Below are positions 51,901 to 64,000 of a stretch of DNA of 64,000 nt, piece after piece; positions within the stretch are counted from its first letter, which is position 1, and each line of letters begins with the position of its first letter. Origin of the DNA: Xiphias gladius (lineage: Eukaryota > Chordata > Actinopteri > Istiophoriformes > Xiphiidae); assembly GCF_016859285.1 (NCBI RefSeq), contig NC_053411.1, positions 18,232,722-18,296,721 of the forward strand, read 5' to 3'. The notes beneath the pieces are model-generated. The model worked only from the letters and a program-made list of their open reading frames with translations. It did no database searches and was not told the origin of the DNA. The position numbers were made by a program, and so were the translations under genes.

Positions 51901-52260
51901 TAGGCTGAAATGGTACGGGATGCATGACTTGGCAGCTACATTCAGTTCTGCTTAATAATGCAACCGATCCTTACAAGCAAAGTAAGGAACAAAAGCAGTT
52001 TTCCGCATTTAAACTTCATATTACAATAGCAGTATAACTGTACTATAACTGTCAAGAAATGCTGTTTTTAAAAAACAATAATTAATAACAAAGACTTCAC
52101 TTTCAGAGATACTGAGATTCATCAAGGAAAAACCTTGCCAAATTCCGACCGATTATATCAAAGAAATGGTACTTAAAAACACTGACAACTAACTAACACA
52201 TTATATCTGGTTTGTTTTACCTTCACAAAATCAGGGGTGTAAAAGGAAAAATTAATTGTT
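48916..52260. other. Intergenic region between fga and the zinc-finger gene
   Basis: About 3.3 kb with the fga promoter side, AT-rich sequence and short tandem repeats (TAG repeat near 51457-51473). No fibrinogen gamma exon and no other gene is recognisable here. Confidence 0.6.
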
Positions 52261-52265
52261 TTATT
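52260..52265 (-). terminator. Polyadenylation signal candidate of the zinc-finger gene
   Basis: AATAAA on the minus strand about 420 bp after the stop codon. Confidence 0.4.
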
Positions 52266-52489
52266 GGGGGTTATTTGCTGGATTATTGAGCTTTGGAACT
52301 GCTGGTCGGTGGATTTGGTCACCTTTGGACTGAGCTGAGCTACTTCCCATTTCCAGTCTTTTGCTGAGCTAAGCTTCATATTTGGCATGTAGACACCAGA
52401 GTGGCATGCATCCACTAAACTAACTCTATGCAATACACAGGCATATTTCCAAAAATGTCAAACGACCCCTTTAAAGACCAATACAATTT

Positions 52490-52690
52490 GCCTCTCGCTC
52501 ATCCATTCATACCAACACACCAGTGGCAGTGAGTTACAATGCAAGACACAGGCCTCACCAACAGGAGCAATTTGGGGTTCGGTTGTCTCGACCAGGGACA
52601 CAGACATGTGGACAAAACGAGCCTGGTATTGAACCATCAACCCTGCGAGTAGTGGACAACCTGCTCGCGCATAAAAAAGCTTCAAAGTCT
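52490..52690. repeat. Common teleost repeat, right part
   Basis: AGGAGCAATTTGGGGTTCGG, then GGGACACAGACATG, then GTATTGAACCATCAACCCTGCGA in pieces. This reads like the right half of the family seen at 42975-43095. It ends at or within the 3' end of the zinc-finger exon. Confidence 0.55.
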
Positions 52691-55600
52691 CTGATCCAAA
52701 GTCTCTTCCTTGTAGTGTGTTAATCGGTGATTTGTGAGGTGCTGCAGGAGCCTGAAGCACCTCTTACAATGTTCACACTCAAAGGGCTTCTCACCTGTGT
52801 GGATGCGTACGTGTTTAGTGAGATTACTCTTGTGGTTGAATTGCTTCCCGCAATCTTTACAGTCATACGGTTTCTCTCCAGAGTGGATCACCTTGTGTTT
52901 CTTTAAGTTTACAGCCTGAGAAAAGCACTTGCCGCACTCGGAGCAGCGGTGTGGTTTCGCTGCTGTCTCCACGCACTCGTGGTAGGTCAGCTCTGCCAGC
53001 TCCCCGAACTCCTGCCCGCACAGGGAGCAGCATGGAGGTTTCTCCTTGTGACGGGACTGGTGAGTTTTCAGAGCGGACAGATGGGAGTAACCTTTCCCAC
53101 ACTTGTCACATGTGTATGGTTTCTCTCCTGTATGACCACGTTCGTGGATAATCAGATGCTGCAGGAGACGACAGCTCTTGCCGCAGTATGAGCAGCTGTA
53201 TGGTTTTTCCCCAGTGTGTAACATCTGGTGCTTCTTCAAGTTGTTTCTGACACTGAAGGCCTTGGGGCACAGGGTGCACTTGAAGGGTTTCTCTCCTGTG
53301 TGGGTGTATTGGTGTGCCGCCAGAGACACCTGGAGTCGAAAGTGCTTTGAACACAGCTTGCACTGGTATGGTTTCTCCCCTGTGTGGATGCGCTCGTGCT
53401 GCTTCAGTTTTACCAACTGCTTAAAGCTTTTTGTACAGTAGCTACAGCTGTACGGTCTCTCTTCAGAGTGACTTAGCATGTGTATTTTGAGGTCTCCCCT
53501 TCTGGCGCAGGTCTTGCCACATTGCTCACATTTAAATGGTTTCTCCTTGGTGTGGATCAGTTGGTGCTCCTTCAGAGTTCCTTCTCTCCCAAACTGCTTT
53601 CCACACACCTTGCAGCTGAAAGATTTTTCTCCAGTGTGAGTGAGGAGGTGCTGCCGAAGCGTGTGCAGCAAGTAGAAGCTCCTATTGCACTGCGCGCAGG
53701 TGTGACATCTTTCTCGTGGAGTCTCTTCAGATGTTTCTTTACCCTCGTGGTTTTTAGTGTTCTCTTTGTGAACGCACGCATGCAGCTTCCAGTGCCGTTT
53801 AGTACGAAAGGTCAGGCTGCATTTGTTGCATGAATACGTGTCCTGCTCTGTCTGTCCTTGCTGGCTCACCGTACCTCTTGTCATGTTGCAGTGATGCTGC
53901 TGGTGTCTGATGACATTGCTCCTCCTTGCAAAGGATTTCCCACAATGCTCACAGCAGTGAGATCGGGATTTAGACACACTTTCCTGCAGGTTCTTCTCTG
54001 CAGGAAAGGGATGGTAATTTAAAAAAAAAAAAAGAGAAAAGGGAGAAATACACGTTAAGATTAACGGGTTCTGTCTAGATCCTTCAACAAAACTGAGCTG
54101 GGATGTATTTTTTTCCCTAGATGGCCAGGGAAGAGAGATAAGAAGAAAAAGAAAGCGATAAAAAGAGAAGGAAGTTGCTGTCAAAAATTAAGCAGAGACT
54201 TATGTGTATGCTTCAACTTCAAAACATAGAATTTTTTTAATATTAATATTCAGATCAGAGCTGCAACAATTTGTTGATTAGTTCATTGGCAGAAAATTAA
54301 TGAGCAACATTTTTTTGTAACTTTTAATGAAAAATTTCAGAAAAATTTACAGACAAAATGATTAATCAGTTATTTGAAACACACCACCCGCCCCCACAAA
54401 GTAGTAAATCTAGGGGTAACACTGTAATTGTTATTTAAACGTGCAGCCATTAACAAACTTTGTCTTCAGAAAACATAACATAAAATTGGCAAAATCTTGA
54501 TTTAAATCTGGAACAATCTGATAAAATAAAAAGTAGCTGACAGTTGAAAACTTCATTTTAAATTCATTTTGGTCAGGAGCAAAAAAAGACAAAACAAAAA
54601 AAACAAAAACAAAAAAAAAGAAAACCCATATTGAGGTTTGATACCACGCCCTGATCACAGCATTGGACAACTACATTTTAAAAATTCAACAGCAATGGAA
54701 CAGTTTTCATTTGAATCATTTTCAACTGAAGAAAGTCCAAAATAAAACTAAGATAGGTTTTCAATTGTAAAGAAACATTTACCTCCGGCTCCAGGCTCAG
54801 AAGCTCCTACATCTCCAGCTTCTTCCCCTGCTTCAGTGCCACGTTGCTCCGCTGTGGCAATGTTGTCCGCAGGGCAGTTTTTCTGACTATGTTGTGATCT
54901 TGCATCCTTGCAGCAGGCTTCTTCCTGACGCACCTCTGAATTACTGCTTGCACCACTCAGCATGGCTGATTTAAGGGACTCGGATAGTTTGTGGTCCTGT
55001 ATGAGCCATGTCACCCCACCTGAGCTGCCTTCCTGCTGAAACACTAACAGTGTCCCATCAGCCCCTGCGTGACTCGGCTGAAGTTCATCTGTTTCTCTAG
55101 CTTCAGATTCCTCCCAGTTGGGGTCTCTGTCGTCACACTCCGACGCTGCTTCTTCTTTATATAAATTGATCTCTGCGCCGAGGTCAGTGTGGCACCACTC
55201 TAGGTGCTGATCCAGCTCCGGGTTTATCACGTTCATCTGCTGTGGATTCTCAAAGCACTGGTCGGTCTCCAGCTGTTCGTCGTTCTCTTTCAACTCGACC
55301 TCAACGCCGGGGTAACTCTGCCCTGCTGCCCGATGGATGATCTGACCGTTCAGTCCTGGAGTTTTCATACAGTCCACCACGCGGACAGAGAGCTCCTTCA
55401 GGGCGAGGACTGAGAGGTCATCCGATGACCCTGAAGGCAAAACAAATTGATTTGCAAAACACGATTCACACGCTGAGGCAGTTTCAAAGGGTTTGCGCAT
55501 TTAACAGGTTATGTAAAATTGATTCTCTACAGATTTGAGGCGAAAAGGATGCGGACACCGGAACATTACAACAATATGTGATGGCTGAACACAGTCACAA

Positions 55601-56778
55601 AGGCATTAGGGAGGTCCAACAGTGGCGTTGGGTGTTAAAGGTGGATTTCTAATTCTGCGTTAAGGGGCAGTAGGCTGACGAGTGCCTCCTCAAAACAAAC
55701 ATAACTCAGAGCTACAGCTGCTACAGAGATACCACGTGGACCAGCTTGTGTTTTCTCCTCCAAGGTCCTGATGCTTGAGAATGCAGACAGCGTGAGACAG
55801 TTGAACAAAGACAATAATACGCTGCTCTTCTGAAACACCACCTTCTGTTCACTTAGATCAGTGATTCTCAATGAGCAGGCCGCCACCTGGAACCAGTACG
55901 CACAGCGCTGGGCCAGAAAGATGTGATCTGACAGGAACTGGGCATCCGTCCACCTCCAGCCCTCCTAGCAGCATGAGCAATGAAGGCCAGAGGATAAGAT
56001 ACGAAAGTGTTCGGATTCAGTTTAGCTTCCTCTCATATTTTGTTTTTTGCAGAGTATCAAAGTTGAGTATCAGCCCCCTGTCTAGCAGCAGTGAAAACCT
56101 TAGTGCCCCTACCATCTACATACCTCCCATGATGCGTCTCTCCGCTATGGCAGCAACAAAAGGAATGAGACAGGATAAAACTGAGAGAAAGGTAGACTCT
56201 TCATCTGTTGCTTATATAAATAATTCAATAATGTTCCTTGCACAAGAGTGACGTGGAAACGTGATGCCTGTGGTGCACATACAGAGAATGGACTTTCAGT
56301 GAAGTAAGTGACATGTGGAAAGCTCGCAAATCATTCTTCAAAGCAGATTATTTGAATGCGTCTTAGAACATGTATGAATGTTGGTCAATCAATTATCGGA
56401 TGGACTGAAAAAAGTCACCAGATTTGTTTGGTAGTCTATAAATTATTTGAGGGAAAAAAAAAAAAATCACTAGCTCCACCTTCTCAGATATGAGGACTTG
56501 TTACTTTTCTTTGCCACTGCCAATGTGAATTGAGTGTCTCTGGTTTTGGGGACTTTTGGTGGGACAAAAAAAGCAAACCTGATCGGTCCCCGACAGCTAC
56601 CTGCAGGAGGTGAACATGTAAAACGTTTTATTTTAGGAGGGCCTGTTCGGTGCAGCTGCTCACCTCCTGGTTCCTGCTTCACAGCTGGTCTCGGGTCTGC
56701 CGGTGTCTTCATGCAGTCCACCAGGTGGACCGACAGCTGCTTGAAGCCCAGCAGAGACAGGCTGCTGAGTGACGCCAT
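52682..56778 (-). CDS. C2H2 zinc-finger protein, about 14 fingers
   Basis: Three minus-strand coding exons: 56778-56664, 55430-54783 and 53997-52682. Phases join (1/2 at both junctions), giving 692 residues. Exon 1 encodes MASLSSLSLLGFKQLSVHLVDCMKTP. Exon 2 opens with a diverged copy of that motif (LSVLALKELSVRVVDCMKTPG) and continues as an acidic linker. Exon 3 carries 14 finger units, most joined by TGEKP-type linkers, from HCCEHCGKSFARRSNVIRHQ to FECEHCKRCFRLLQHLTNHRLTH. Finger 11 (CSLCGQEF...YHEC) has a changed last ligand. It is probably a nuclear DNA-binding regulator of the fish-expanded C2H2 class. I cannot name an orthologue, and the N-terminal motif is not a KRAB box I recognise. 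The start is the first ATG of exon 1. Confidence 0.9.
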
Positions 56779-57479
56779 GATAGTCTCTACTTCAGTCGGT
56801 CAACGGATTAACAAACCTAACAGACGTCAGATTAACAATTCATTGTAAAAATCATAACAACTGTGGCAACTTGTTGACATGAACGCAATCTTTCTGTTTT
56901 ATTAATTCACCACTACATCTGGTTTTTGTCTTTATAACTTCAACTGCTCCTGTTCTAATAGTGTTTTTATTGCCTCGTGAATCAAAAACGGAAAATAAAA
57001 AGTTCATCAGGAATGTTTGAGTCCTGTATGAATGAACACGTGTATATGTATCATTATTTTTATTTTTTTAACCAGAACTAGGGTGAAAAATGAGATTTTA
57101 TTCATTGTGATTTAACTGTGCGCTATCATGGCGTGAACGACCGCAGTCTGACTGTCGAGCTAACGTTAGCTCTATCTAGCTCCTGTCTACCTTCACCTGG
57201 CAAAGTCCGTCCACGTTCAACTTACTATGCCTTGGCTCAAAAGCAAACTTTAGCCGCACAAAAGGAAAATACCTTCAGGATTTACCAACCGGAGTCAGAT
57301 CCAGTCTGTTGCCGGGCCAGAGTTTGAGCTAAACCGCTGCCGAAGACGAATCCCCTGCTCGTTTGAACGTAATAAACAAAGTCCACTTGTGTGCTTCGGC
57401 TCTTTTTTTGTTGTGAAACCAGTTTCCCTTCTTTTCGTGACGTTACGTTTGAAAATGAAGCTCCGAAAAGCTTCATGAA

Positions 57480-57720
57480 AGCTGAAACGAACGAGAGGAG
57501 AAAAAACTCCGGCGTTCGGGTTCTTCTTTTTCCGGGTTTAGCTGAAGGACGGGTTTGTCAACCAATGGAGAAACGGGAAAGTGGAGAGGAGGCGGGGTGC
57601 GCCAGAGATTTGGCGCCAATCGCGTTGTCGCCTGGTCACAGGGAGACGGCAACTCTTGTCGGACAAAAATGATAAAACGCGCGTTTGTGCACATGTCTTC
57701 GAAGCGAACTGCAGAATCAC
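57480..57720 (-). promoter_or_regulatory. CpG-rich promoter candidate for the zinc-finger gene
   Basis: A short GC- and CpG-rich stretch containing GGCGCCAATCGCG (a CCAAT motif) about 0.8 kb upstream of the zinc-finger start codon. It is inferred to be the promoter with a non-coding first exon. No plus-strand gene is visible on its other side. Confidence 0.4.
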
Positions 57721-58089
57721 CAAGGAGGTTGTGTTTTCACACGTGTTTGTTAGAGCCTTTGTTCCTCAGCAGGATTACACAAAAACCCCTAAGGCGAGAC
57801 GTGGGCCCTGGAAGAACCCTTTGGGTCTGACCCGGCCAAAAGGGCGGATCCAGGAATTTTTTTGAATCTCTTCCCTAAGATTTGCGAGATTTGGGCATTT
57901 TTCCGACATTTTCGTCGACATTTGGCCTTGGCGGAGGGCTGCGCTATAGGGGGCCATGCTGGTTTTTCTTTCCGCTCGTTAAATGGCCTTTTCATTCATC
58001 ATTAATTCTGTAATTTTGTCCCCATAACTCATGTTGTTTGATACATTGTACGTCTTGCAGCAGTTTATCTGATGTTCTGTAGTTTTGTT

Positions 58090-58530
58090 TTGTTGTTTTC
58101 GGTAACTGCATTTACTCAAGTATGAGTACAATTTTTAGCTACTTGCACTTTACTTGAGTATTCTCATTTCCTGGTACTTTATACTTCTACCTCACACCAT
58201 TTGAGGGGGATATATATTTAACTTTTTAATCCACTACATTTATTTTCCAGCTCTAGTTACTAGTTCCATATAAAACAGATGATTAGTTTTATAGAATACG
58301 AAGCTTTGAGTAATAATATTCCAGTAACGTATATAATGAATGTTACACTCTGAGTGGCTCTTTTTGCATAAAACATCCTTTTACTTGTGATAATTTAAGT
58401 AGGTAACATTATGTTCTCATTGCATTTGTACTTTTACTTGTAAGGAAGTTGTTTTATAAGCGACTGTATTATTGCTACTTTTACTACAGTAAAAAAAAAA
58501 GGTTGAATTCTTCTTCCACCACCGTTCTAT
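58090..58530. repeat. Dispersed teleost repeat (ACTTTTACTTGTAA type)
   Basis: It starts near GCATTTACTCAAGTATGAG, contains CCACTACATTTATTTTCCAG and CATTTGTACTTTTACTTG, and ends TTCTTCTTCCACCACCG. It is a recognisable common fish element and the opposite-strand partner of 27250-27560. Confidence 0.6.
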
Positions 58531-58764
58531 GTAAACAACTCTGTTGGTTTTGAGAGGTTATATGGCCTGCAAAAGGCAAACTTTTTTAGAATAACACGAG
58601 ATGAGTTATGAGAAACCTTATAGTGATACCACACCGGGGGATTTAAGTGTCACCACAGCAAAATGAAAATAACACAAGCATTGTCTTCTGAAGATGAGGA
58701 ACCTTAAATAACTAAAATATTATATACATGAACATCCACTCCATGCAATATAAAGTGTAGTAAA

Positions 58765-58792
58765 TTCTTCTTCTTCTTCTTCTTCTTCTTAT
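58765..58792. repeat. (CTT)n microsatellite
   Basis: About nine TTC units in a row. Confidence 0.85.
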
Positions 58793-58895
58793 TTCTTAAT
58801 GTATGTTTTCAAGTAAACTTAAAAAAATAAAATTTTTTAAATTTTATTATTTGTTGAATATGTGGGGGATGAGGTGCATTTTGACTGTCAGACTT

Positions 58896-58931
58896 ATCTG
58901 TCTGTCTTTCTGTCTGTCTGTCTGTCTGTCT
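58896..58931. repeat. (TCTG)n microsatellite
   Basis: Runs of TCTG/TCTT four-base units, about nine copies with one variant. Confidence 0.85.
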
Positions 58932-60889
58932 ACACGGCATGGCCGTGCAAAGACAGAAAAAAAAAAAATTTCAAAATGAAAGAAAATAAAACAACCTGCA
59001 CAAGAAAGATGTTGTGCATAAAATTGAAGCATGCCACAGTAAATTTAACTCAAGCATATCCTTCCGTCCTCTGCGTAGGACTTGTCCAATCACCACCAGA
59101 TGGAGCTACGTGATCAGTGTGTGTCCTTTGCAGCTCGCATCCCTGAACATCCACTTTACAGTGGGCTTCACTGAAGATCATTTAAGAAAATAAAGGGACA
59201 GGTTTAGCTCCATGAGACGCAGTTTAAAAAAGACAGCAGGAGAATCTGTGTGAAAGAGTTCCCTTCGGATTTTCTAAATGTGCAGGAGTTGGTTCTGGTG
59301 AAGCATTAACACACCGTACACGTCAGTGTTCACGGCTGCATAAAGCATCTGTCCATCGGCGCAACAGCTCACTGTGACACAAATATTTCTGTACTGAGAT
59401 TAAAAAAAAAAAAAAGGAAGCCTGAAACAGATTCGGAGCCTCAGAGAAAAAACAGACATTGTGCGGGTCCACAGGCTGATAGCGCATAAAGGCTTGAACA
59501 ATCATTGTAACACTGCAAGACCAATGACACACACTTGTGCACAAGCGCACACAAACATCCGCCCACGGACACACAATTCCACAGGCCGAATCCTTTGATA
59601 ATTTTCTCTTTTGAAGATGGGCATTTTCGAAGTCCCTTTGAAGCAACTTTTAGTGATGTTGTTGGTCTGTGAGCCTCGCTTAATTGACTCAACTATTTCA
59701 AATTCAAAGACTCACCTTTTCTTGTCTACCATTGATTAATATATGATGGAGAATATCTGTGCAGGGGGACTGAAGAGCCACATCAATATGTCTTAAATCC
59801 TCCGAGCGGCTAGAGCAGAGCAACGTGGAGTTACGCTGGCCTGAGAGACAGCCTGTGTGCTCAGTTGCTGTTTTCTGGAGGGCTTACACTTAAATAACAC
59901 ATCAAATCACATTTAGAACGAGTGCGTCAGTGCAGAAAAACCTGGTTTAACTGTAACCATGGTGACAGGTACAGTATGTAACTGGTGGAGAATTCTCACT
60001 ATCTTTTCTTATGGATCCTTTTGGTTTTTTCTCTTAAAGAAGTCAGATTTTAAAACATTTATGCTAAAAGGTAAACTAAAGAACTCATGGCTGTCACACT
60101 GTCAGTACTATTTTACCGAAACGCCAACGTCTCGGTCATAGACCGGCAATGCGAGACTTCACTGTCCCATTCGTGACTTTATTTTCCCGCACACCTGTCT
60201 ACCAGGTTTGCATAACAAGAACACATCGCCGGCGTTCCAAGTGCTAGTTGTGCGAGGGTTTACAATATACTGCGCATTGACAATGTAGCATTTGCATTAA
60301 ATTTGGGTTTAATAACCCTGAATGTTGGAGTTTGCCTGATGTGAGGCATCCGCATTAATTGTCATCATCAGGCACTTCGGTATTATTAACAAATTAGACA
60401 TATCTGTGCTTTTAGAAAAACGTGTTTCCCGGGCGTAATTTTGACCCGGATGTCAATGTGAACAGTGTTTACAAGTCACAAACTAGTAATTACCGTAACC
60501 CCCACGTGACACGGACGTGTCATACCATAATCAGAATGCATCACCGCTGCAGTCGAGAGTGAAATGATTCAAACAGCTTCCTTTTTATCTTGGAGTATTT
60601 GACGAAGGACTTGATGATGTCTTTTGGAATTTTTCACAGTTTGTTTTTTTTCCTGAATACTGAGATAAGTCAGTTCACCTTGTATATTTCTTTATATTTG
60701 TAGTTTGGTTGAAGCAAAAGATAGAGACTTATATCAGTAACCTGCATACTTTCATTTTCTTTAAATTGCCACAGTCCATCACAGTAAATATGAAGCCTTT
60801 ATTGGCTCTGTTGAGTGTCTGATTTATTTTCTTGACCAGCAGCAGATTGAAATTAATGCAGCGTTATTTGGACAAAGTGAAAATTTTGT

Positions 60890-61320
60890 GCTGACGATGG
60901 CACAAAATGAAAAGTCAGAGAATCACCAAAGTAACAATTATTTATCCTGAGGGGAACATGCCTGAATGAAACAAATCATGACAATCCATCCAATAGTCGT
61001 TTTCACTCGGAACCAAAAATGGTCAAGTCTGGGGGTCGGCGAAGTCGGTAGAATTCATCCTCTGGGAATCATGAATGTTTATGCCAAAGTTTGTGCACAT
61101 CCATCGGGCAGATGTCAAGCTCTTTCAAAGAAGAAGTGAAAGCTTTGAACGCCTACAACTTAGCTCAGATGCTCATGGTGGCGCTAGAGGGAAAGGTCAG
61201 GGGATCACCAAACTCAATGGGATTCAACCCCTTGGCACCATGAATGTCTGAGCCAAATGTCTGACTGGCATTTCCATCCCTGGAGCTACGCTGCTAGCTT
61301 GGCTGATAATGGACAAGTTG
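60890..61320. repeat. Dispersed teleost repeat with GGTGGCGCTAGAGG core
   Basis: It contains AAAGTCAGAGAATCACCAAAG, GACAATCCATCCAATAGTCG, TCATGGTGGCGCTAGAGG and GAGCTACGCTGCTAGC in that order. It is a common fish intergenic repeat with diverged partners at 27600-27900 and 30585-30860. Confidence 0.55.
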
Positions 61321-62603
61321 TTAGGGTGTTAGCAGCAGGACAATGAACCTAAATGTGCCCGGAAGCTAGTTTGAAGTCTTTGAAAGAGCCTTTTGTCCTC
61401 AATCATCAAACAAACTCCACTGGACATCTCTGGGAGCATCTTTAAATGACAAAGGTAAAACCTTCTTTAACTAACGCACTCTCTGGGATGCTACTCCAGC
61501 TCTGAATTCCACTTTAAAATCGGGATTCATCACATCCTCTGTGGAGCAGATTTCCCGCCGGTGTAAACACCAGACTCACCAGATTGGCCAACAGACCCTT
61601 GCGTTCTCCTGCGACTCCGTTAGAGAGGTTGATGTTTTAGTCTCAGCCCCAGCTGGTGAGTTCTTTAAACACACTGATTTAAAACACAAGGAAGCTCCAG
61701 TTCGCCTCCTTTTTATGTTTTAATCAAACTGATCGACGGATTCGCTCGGCCGGCTGGATGTTTGAGGGGCCACCCGTGTATGGTGGCCAGGGTGGAACAT
61801 GGCACTAACACTGGGTACGTTAAAGTAATTCAAATCAAACTTTTAATCAGCTCTCACCAACTTGCTAAAGGAGTTCAGTACTGAGCTACTGCTTCATCTG
61901 TGCCTTATTATTGCAAAGCACAAGTTCAACTTTCTAGTTCAAGTTCAACTAATGGTGTCAGTGTATTTTCAAAGTTGGTAGGGGCACAAGTGGAACATGT
62001 GAGGGGTTAAAAAAAAAGCTGAAACATGTTTAATATTTCGGTTTTGACTTCCAAACTAGAGAATGTGAGGTTTTGAAGCAGAACTGTTCTTATCTCATTT
62101 TCTGACCCCAGAGTTTCAGTACCAAAACTATAAGCTCAAATGTAACTTTTTGTTTTTTTTTTCCTGGAGGTCATATAATTAAAAAAAAGCTGCTTGACGT
62201 TCGGGCAAATATGGTATTAACCTTTCCTTAACTTTTACTTTGAGTGGCATGAAAGTTTTTCAACAAAACCCTTCTTTCATTTGCAAAAGAAGTCAAAGTT
62301 CTCAAGGTCTTCGAGCACTCCGCCAACTCGAACCTGCAAACATCTCCAAACATTTCAGCCCGCTCGTGCCTTTATGAAACACTGCTGTCTTCACACGCCT
62401 ACTATGGATCATTTGGATTTAGCACACTCTAATTTGGATCATAGACTCAGGTACGTAGCTATACTTGCCTGTTAAACACAACAGTGACTTGTCTTTGAGA
62501 TCCCTTTTTACAGGATAATGGACTGGAGGATTCAGTCTGTAAACTGCGTGTGTAGCGGCTCGACAGTTTGACCTCAGTTTCACATTTTCCCCGGTGAACA
62601 TTT

Positions 62604-62604
<1 letters not shown>

Positions 62605-62690
<86 letters not shown>
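62605..62690. repeat. (AC)n microsatellite
   Basis: A nearly pure AC run of about 43 units, the longest simple repeat in the window. A shorter CA run is at 62812-62826. Confidence 0.95.
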
Positions 62691-62691
<1 letters not shown>

Positions 62692-64000
62692 AATACACAC
62701 AAGCACACAAACCTTCCTCGCCCCTGGTACCCTGCAAGATTAAAAAGGTTTACATCCTCCTCCATCATCAAAACCCTTTAACAAGTTAATACCTCCGGTA
62801 CACACAGGCTTTAACACACACACACACGCAGCTGGCAGGCCAGCGTTTTCACATAAATTCACGGTTTGTGTGTTTAGGTGAAACCCAGGAGGATTCCAGT
62901 CAGCTTCGTCTTCGTTTGGAGAAACAGCGAAATGCTTACAGGGAAATGAAGTCACAGCAGGAAACCGCCTCTGTCTTCAGATCATGTAAAGAACACACCC
63001 GAGAGCATCCATGGTTCCCCTGCTCCATCCCCGTCTTTCTCACTGTCTTTCATGGTTCTCTCCCTGTAGAGAGAAAGTAGAGAGCAAGGTGGAGGTGCGT
63101 AGGGATGAGCAGATGGACACCTTAACAATCTATACCTCAGCAGTCAAACATTATTCATTACATTGGTTCAGTTTTCAGTTTCATGCAGTTGCAAATGTTT
63201 TTACTTCAATAGTCAGTGTTTATTTTATATTGATATAGCGGAGAGCTTGTGTTACACAAGGTTTACTCTGTATATGGCGGCCACTTTAAAGACCCCCTCC
63301 AATGGAAATCAAGGTTTTCCATTTGGGGCTTCTTGAATGCCATGGGCGAGTATTTCCCCCTTGGAACCGCAGTGAACCCATGACGGTCTCCAAAACACAG
63401 ATTCAAACAGCCTGGGTTTCACACGTCACACACCTGAGGCAACGATCCCGGCAACCTGCACCATGGGTGGTGCGAGAGAAACCAGAAACCGCCAGGGCAG
63501 AACAACCACTAACGCCGCCTCAGCCTCCGCCAGTTACGAGCTAACAAGCTAACAAACAACACAAACAAGTAAAAGATGCTGACTACACTTACCTTTCCGA
63601 TACGTCTGCCAGTCGCCGATTTTGGTGACTCCTCCTCTGAGTCTGGGGCTCAAACATGTGGCTGAATCTCTCCCATGTTTCCTCTAACGGGAGCCATCTT
63701 TGATGTTCACTGCTCTTTCGCCGGTCAACCTAGCGCAAGCAGCGGTGGTGGGCGGGGCACGGGTTCTGTGATATTTGCGCATTTGAATAGTCACGGTTGG
63801 CCCAAGACACCCGCGAACCTAAATATGGCCCAGAAAGCTCCAGGTTCATCACATATCATTTTGGACGACATAATTTGGTTAATTGCAAATTCTTATTTAA
63901 AATTCCTGTTTCCCATGCTACTCCATGTCCTTCCCTCCTTCATCTCACTTTTCCTTCCTCTGTGCACGTTCCTTATTCTTCTCTGCTCTCTTCTTCCTTC

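Larger units (their letters stand above)
56779..64000. other. Gene-free right end of the window
   Basis: Apart from the zinc-finger promoter region, the dispersed repeats and the microsatellites listed here, I see no coding exon in this 7.2 kb. The stretch at 63240-63860 (a GGACCCCCTCCAATGGAAA-like start in the form GACCCCCTCCAATGGAAATC, and a CTAACGGGAGCCATCTTTG block) may be a further repeat family, but I cannot prove it from one copy. Confidence 0.5.

Noticed and set aside
61320-61720. Possible second Tc1 transposase piece (CAGCAGGACAATGA, GGACATCTCTGGGAGCATCT)
   Set aside because: Two short resemblances only; no continuous transposase frame and no inverted ends were found.

Overview
The window is vertebrate nuclear DNA, most likely from a percomorph-type ray-finned fish. 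The genes are split by short GT-AG introns, microsatellites and old dispersed teleost-type repeats fill the gaps, and the gene set is vertebrate (TLR2, fibrinogen chains, FAM111, RNF121/175). From general knowledge, human 4q31.3 carries TLR2, RNF175 and the fibrinogen cluster FGB-FGA-FGG close together, so this is the fish counterpart of that block. All exon models were read by eye from splice sites, phases and family resemblance. No alignment or search was run.

Layout: (1) 1-3.7 kb, the last three exons of an RNF121/RNF175 RING membrane protein, plus strand, cut off by the window start. (2) 3.7-4.6 kb, a truncated Tc1-like DNA transposon. (3) 5.1-9.3 kb, a four-coding-exon FAM111-like serine protease, plus strand, with an interferon-response-type motif near its promoter. 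(4) 19.7-10.85 kb, TLR2, minus strand, in 11 coding exons that join in frame to 817 residues; it runs tail-to-tail into the FAM111 gene. (5) 19.7-26.2 kb, no recognisable gene. (6) 26.3-33.6 kb, fibrinogen beta (fgb), plus strand, 13 exons, 490 residues. (7) 37.5-35.0 kb, minus strand, a second alpha-type fibrinogen gene, with alpha-type cysteine rings and coiled coil but no GPR-type knob and no alpha-C or globular domain. (8) 48.9-39.3 kb, fibrinogen alpha (fga), minus strand, able to encode both the short alpha form (552 residues) and the long alpha-E form (802 residues). (9) 56.8-52.7 kb, a C2H2 zinc-finger gene, minus strand, about 692 residues and 14 finger units. (10) 56.8-64 kb, non-coding, rich in dispersed repeats and microsatellites.

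The fibrinogen genes make the subunits of the clotting protein. Fgb supplies the beta chain with its GHRP knob, and fga the alpha chain. The extra alpha-like gene between them, whose two central exons match fga exons 3 and 4 exactly in length and phase, is the most interesting item. If expressed and secreted it would be a knobless, tailless alpha chain. The gamma gene (fgg) is not seen where the human order would place it. No old virus copies were recognised.
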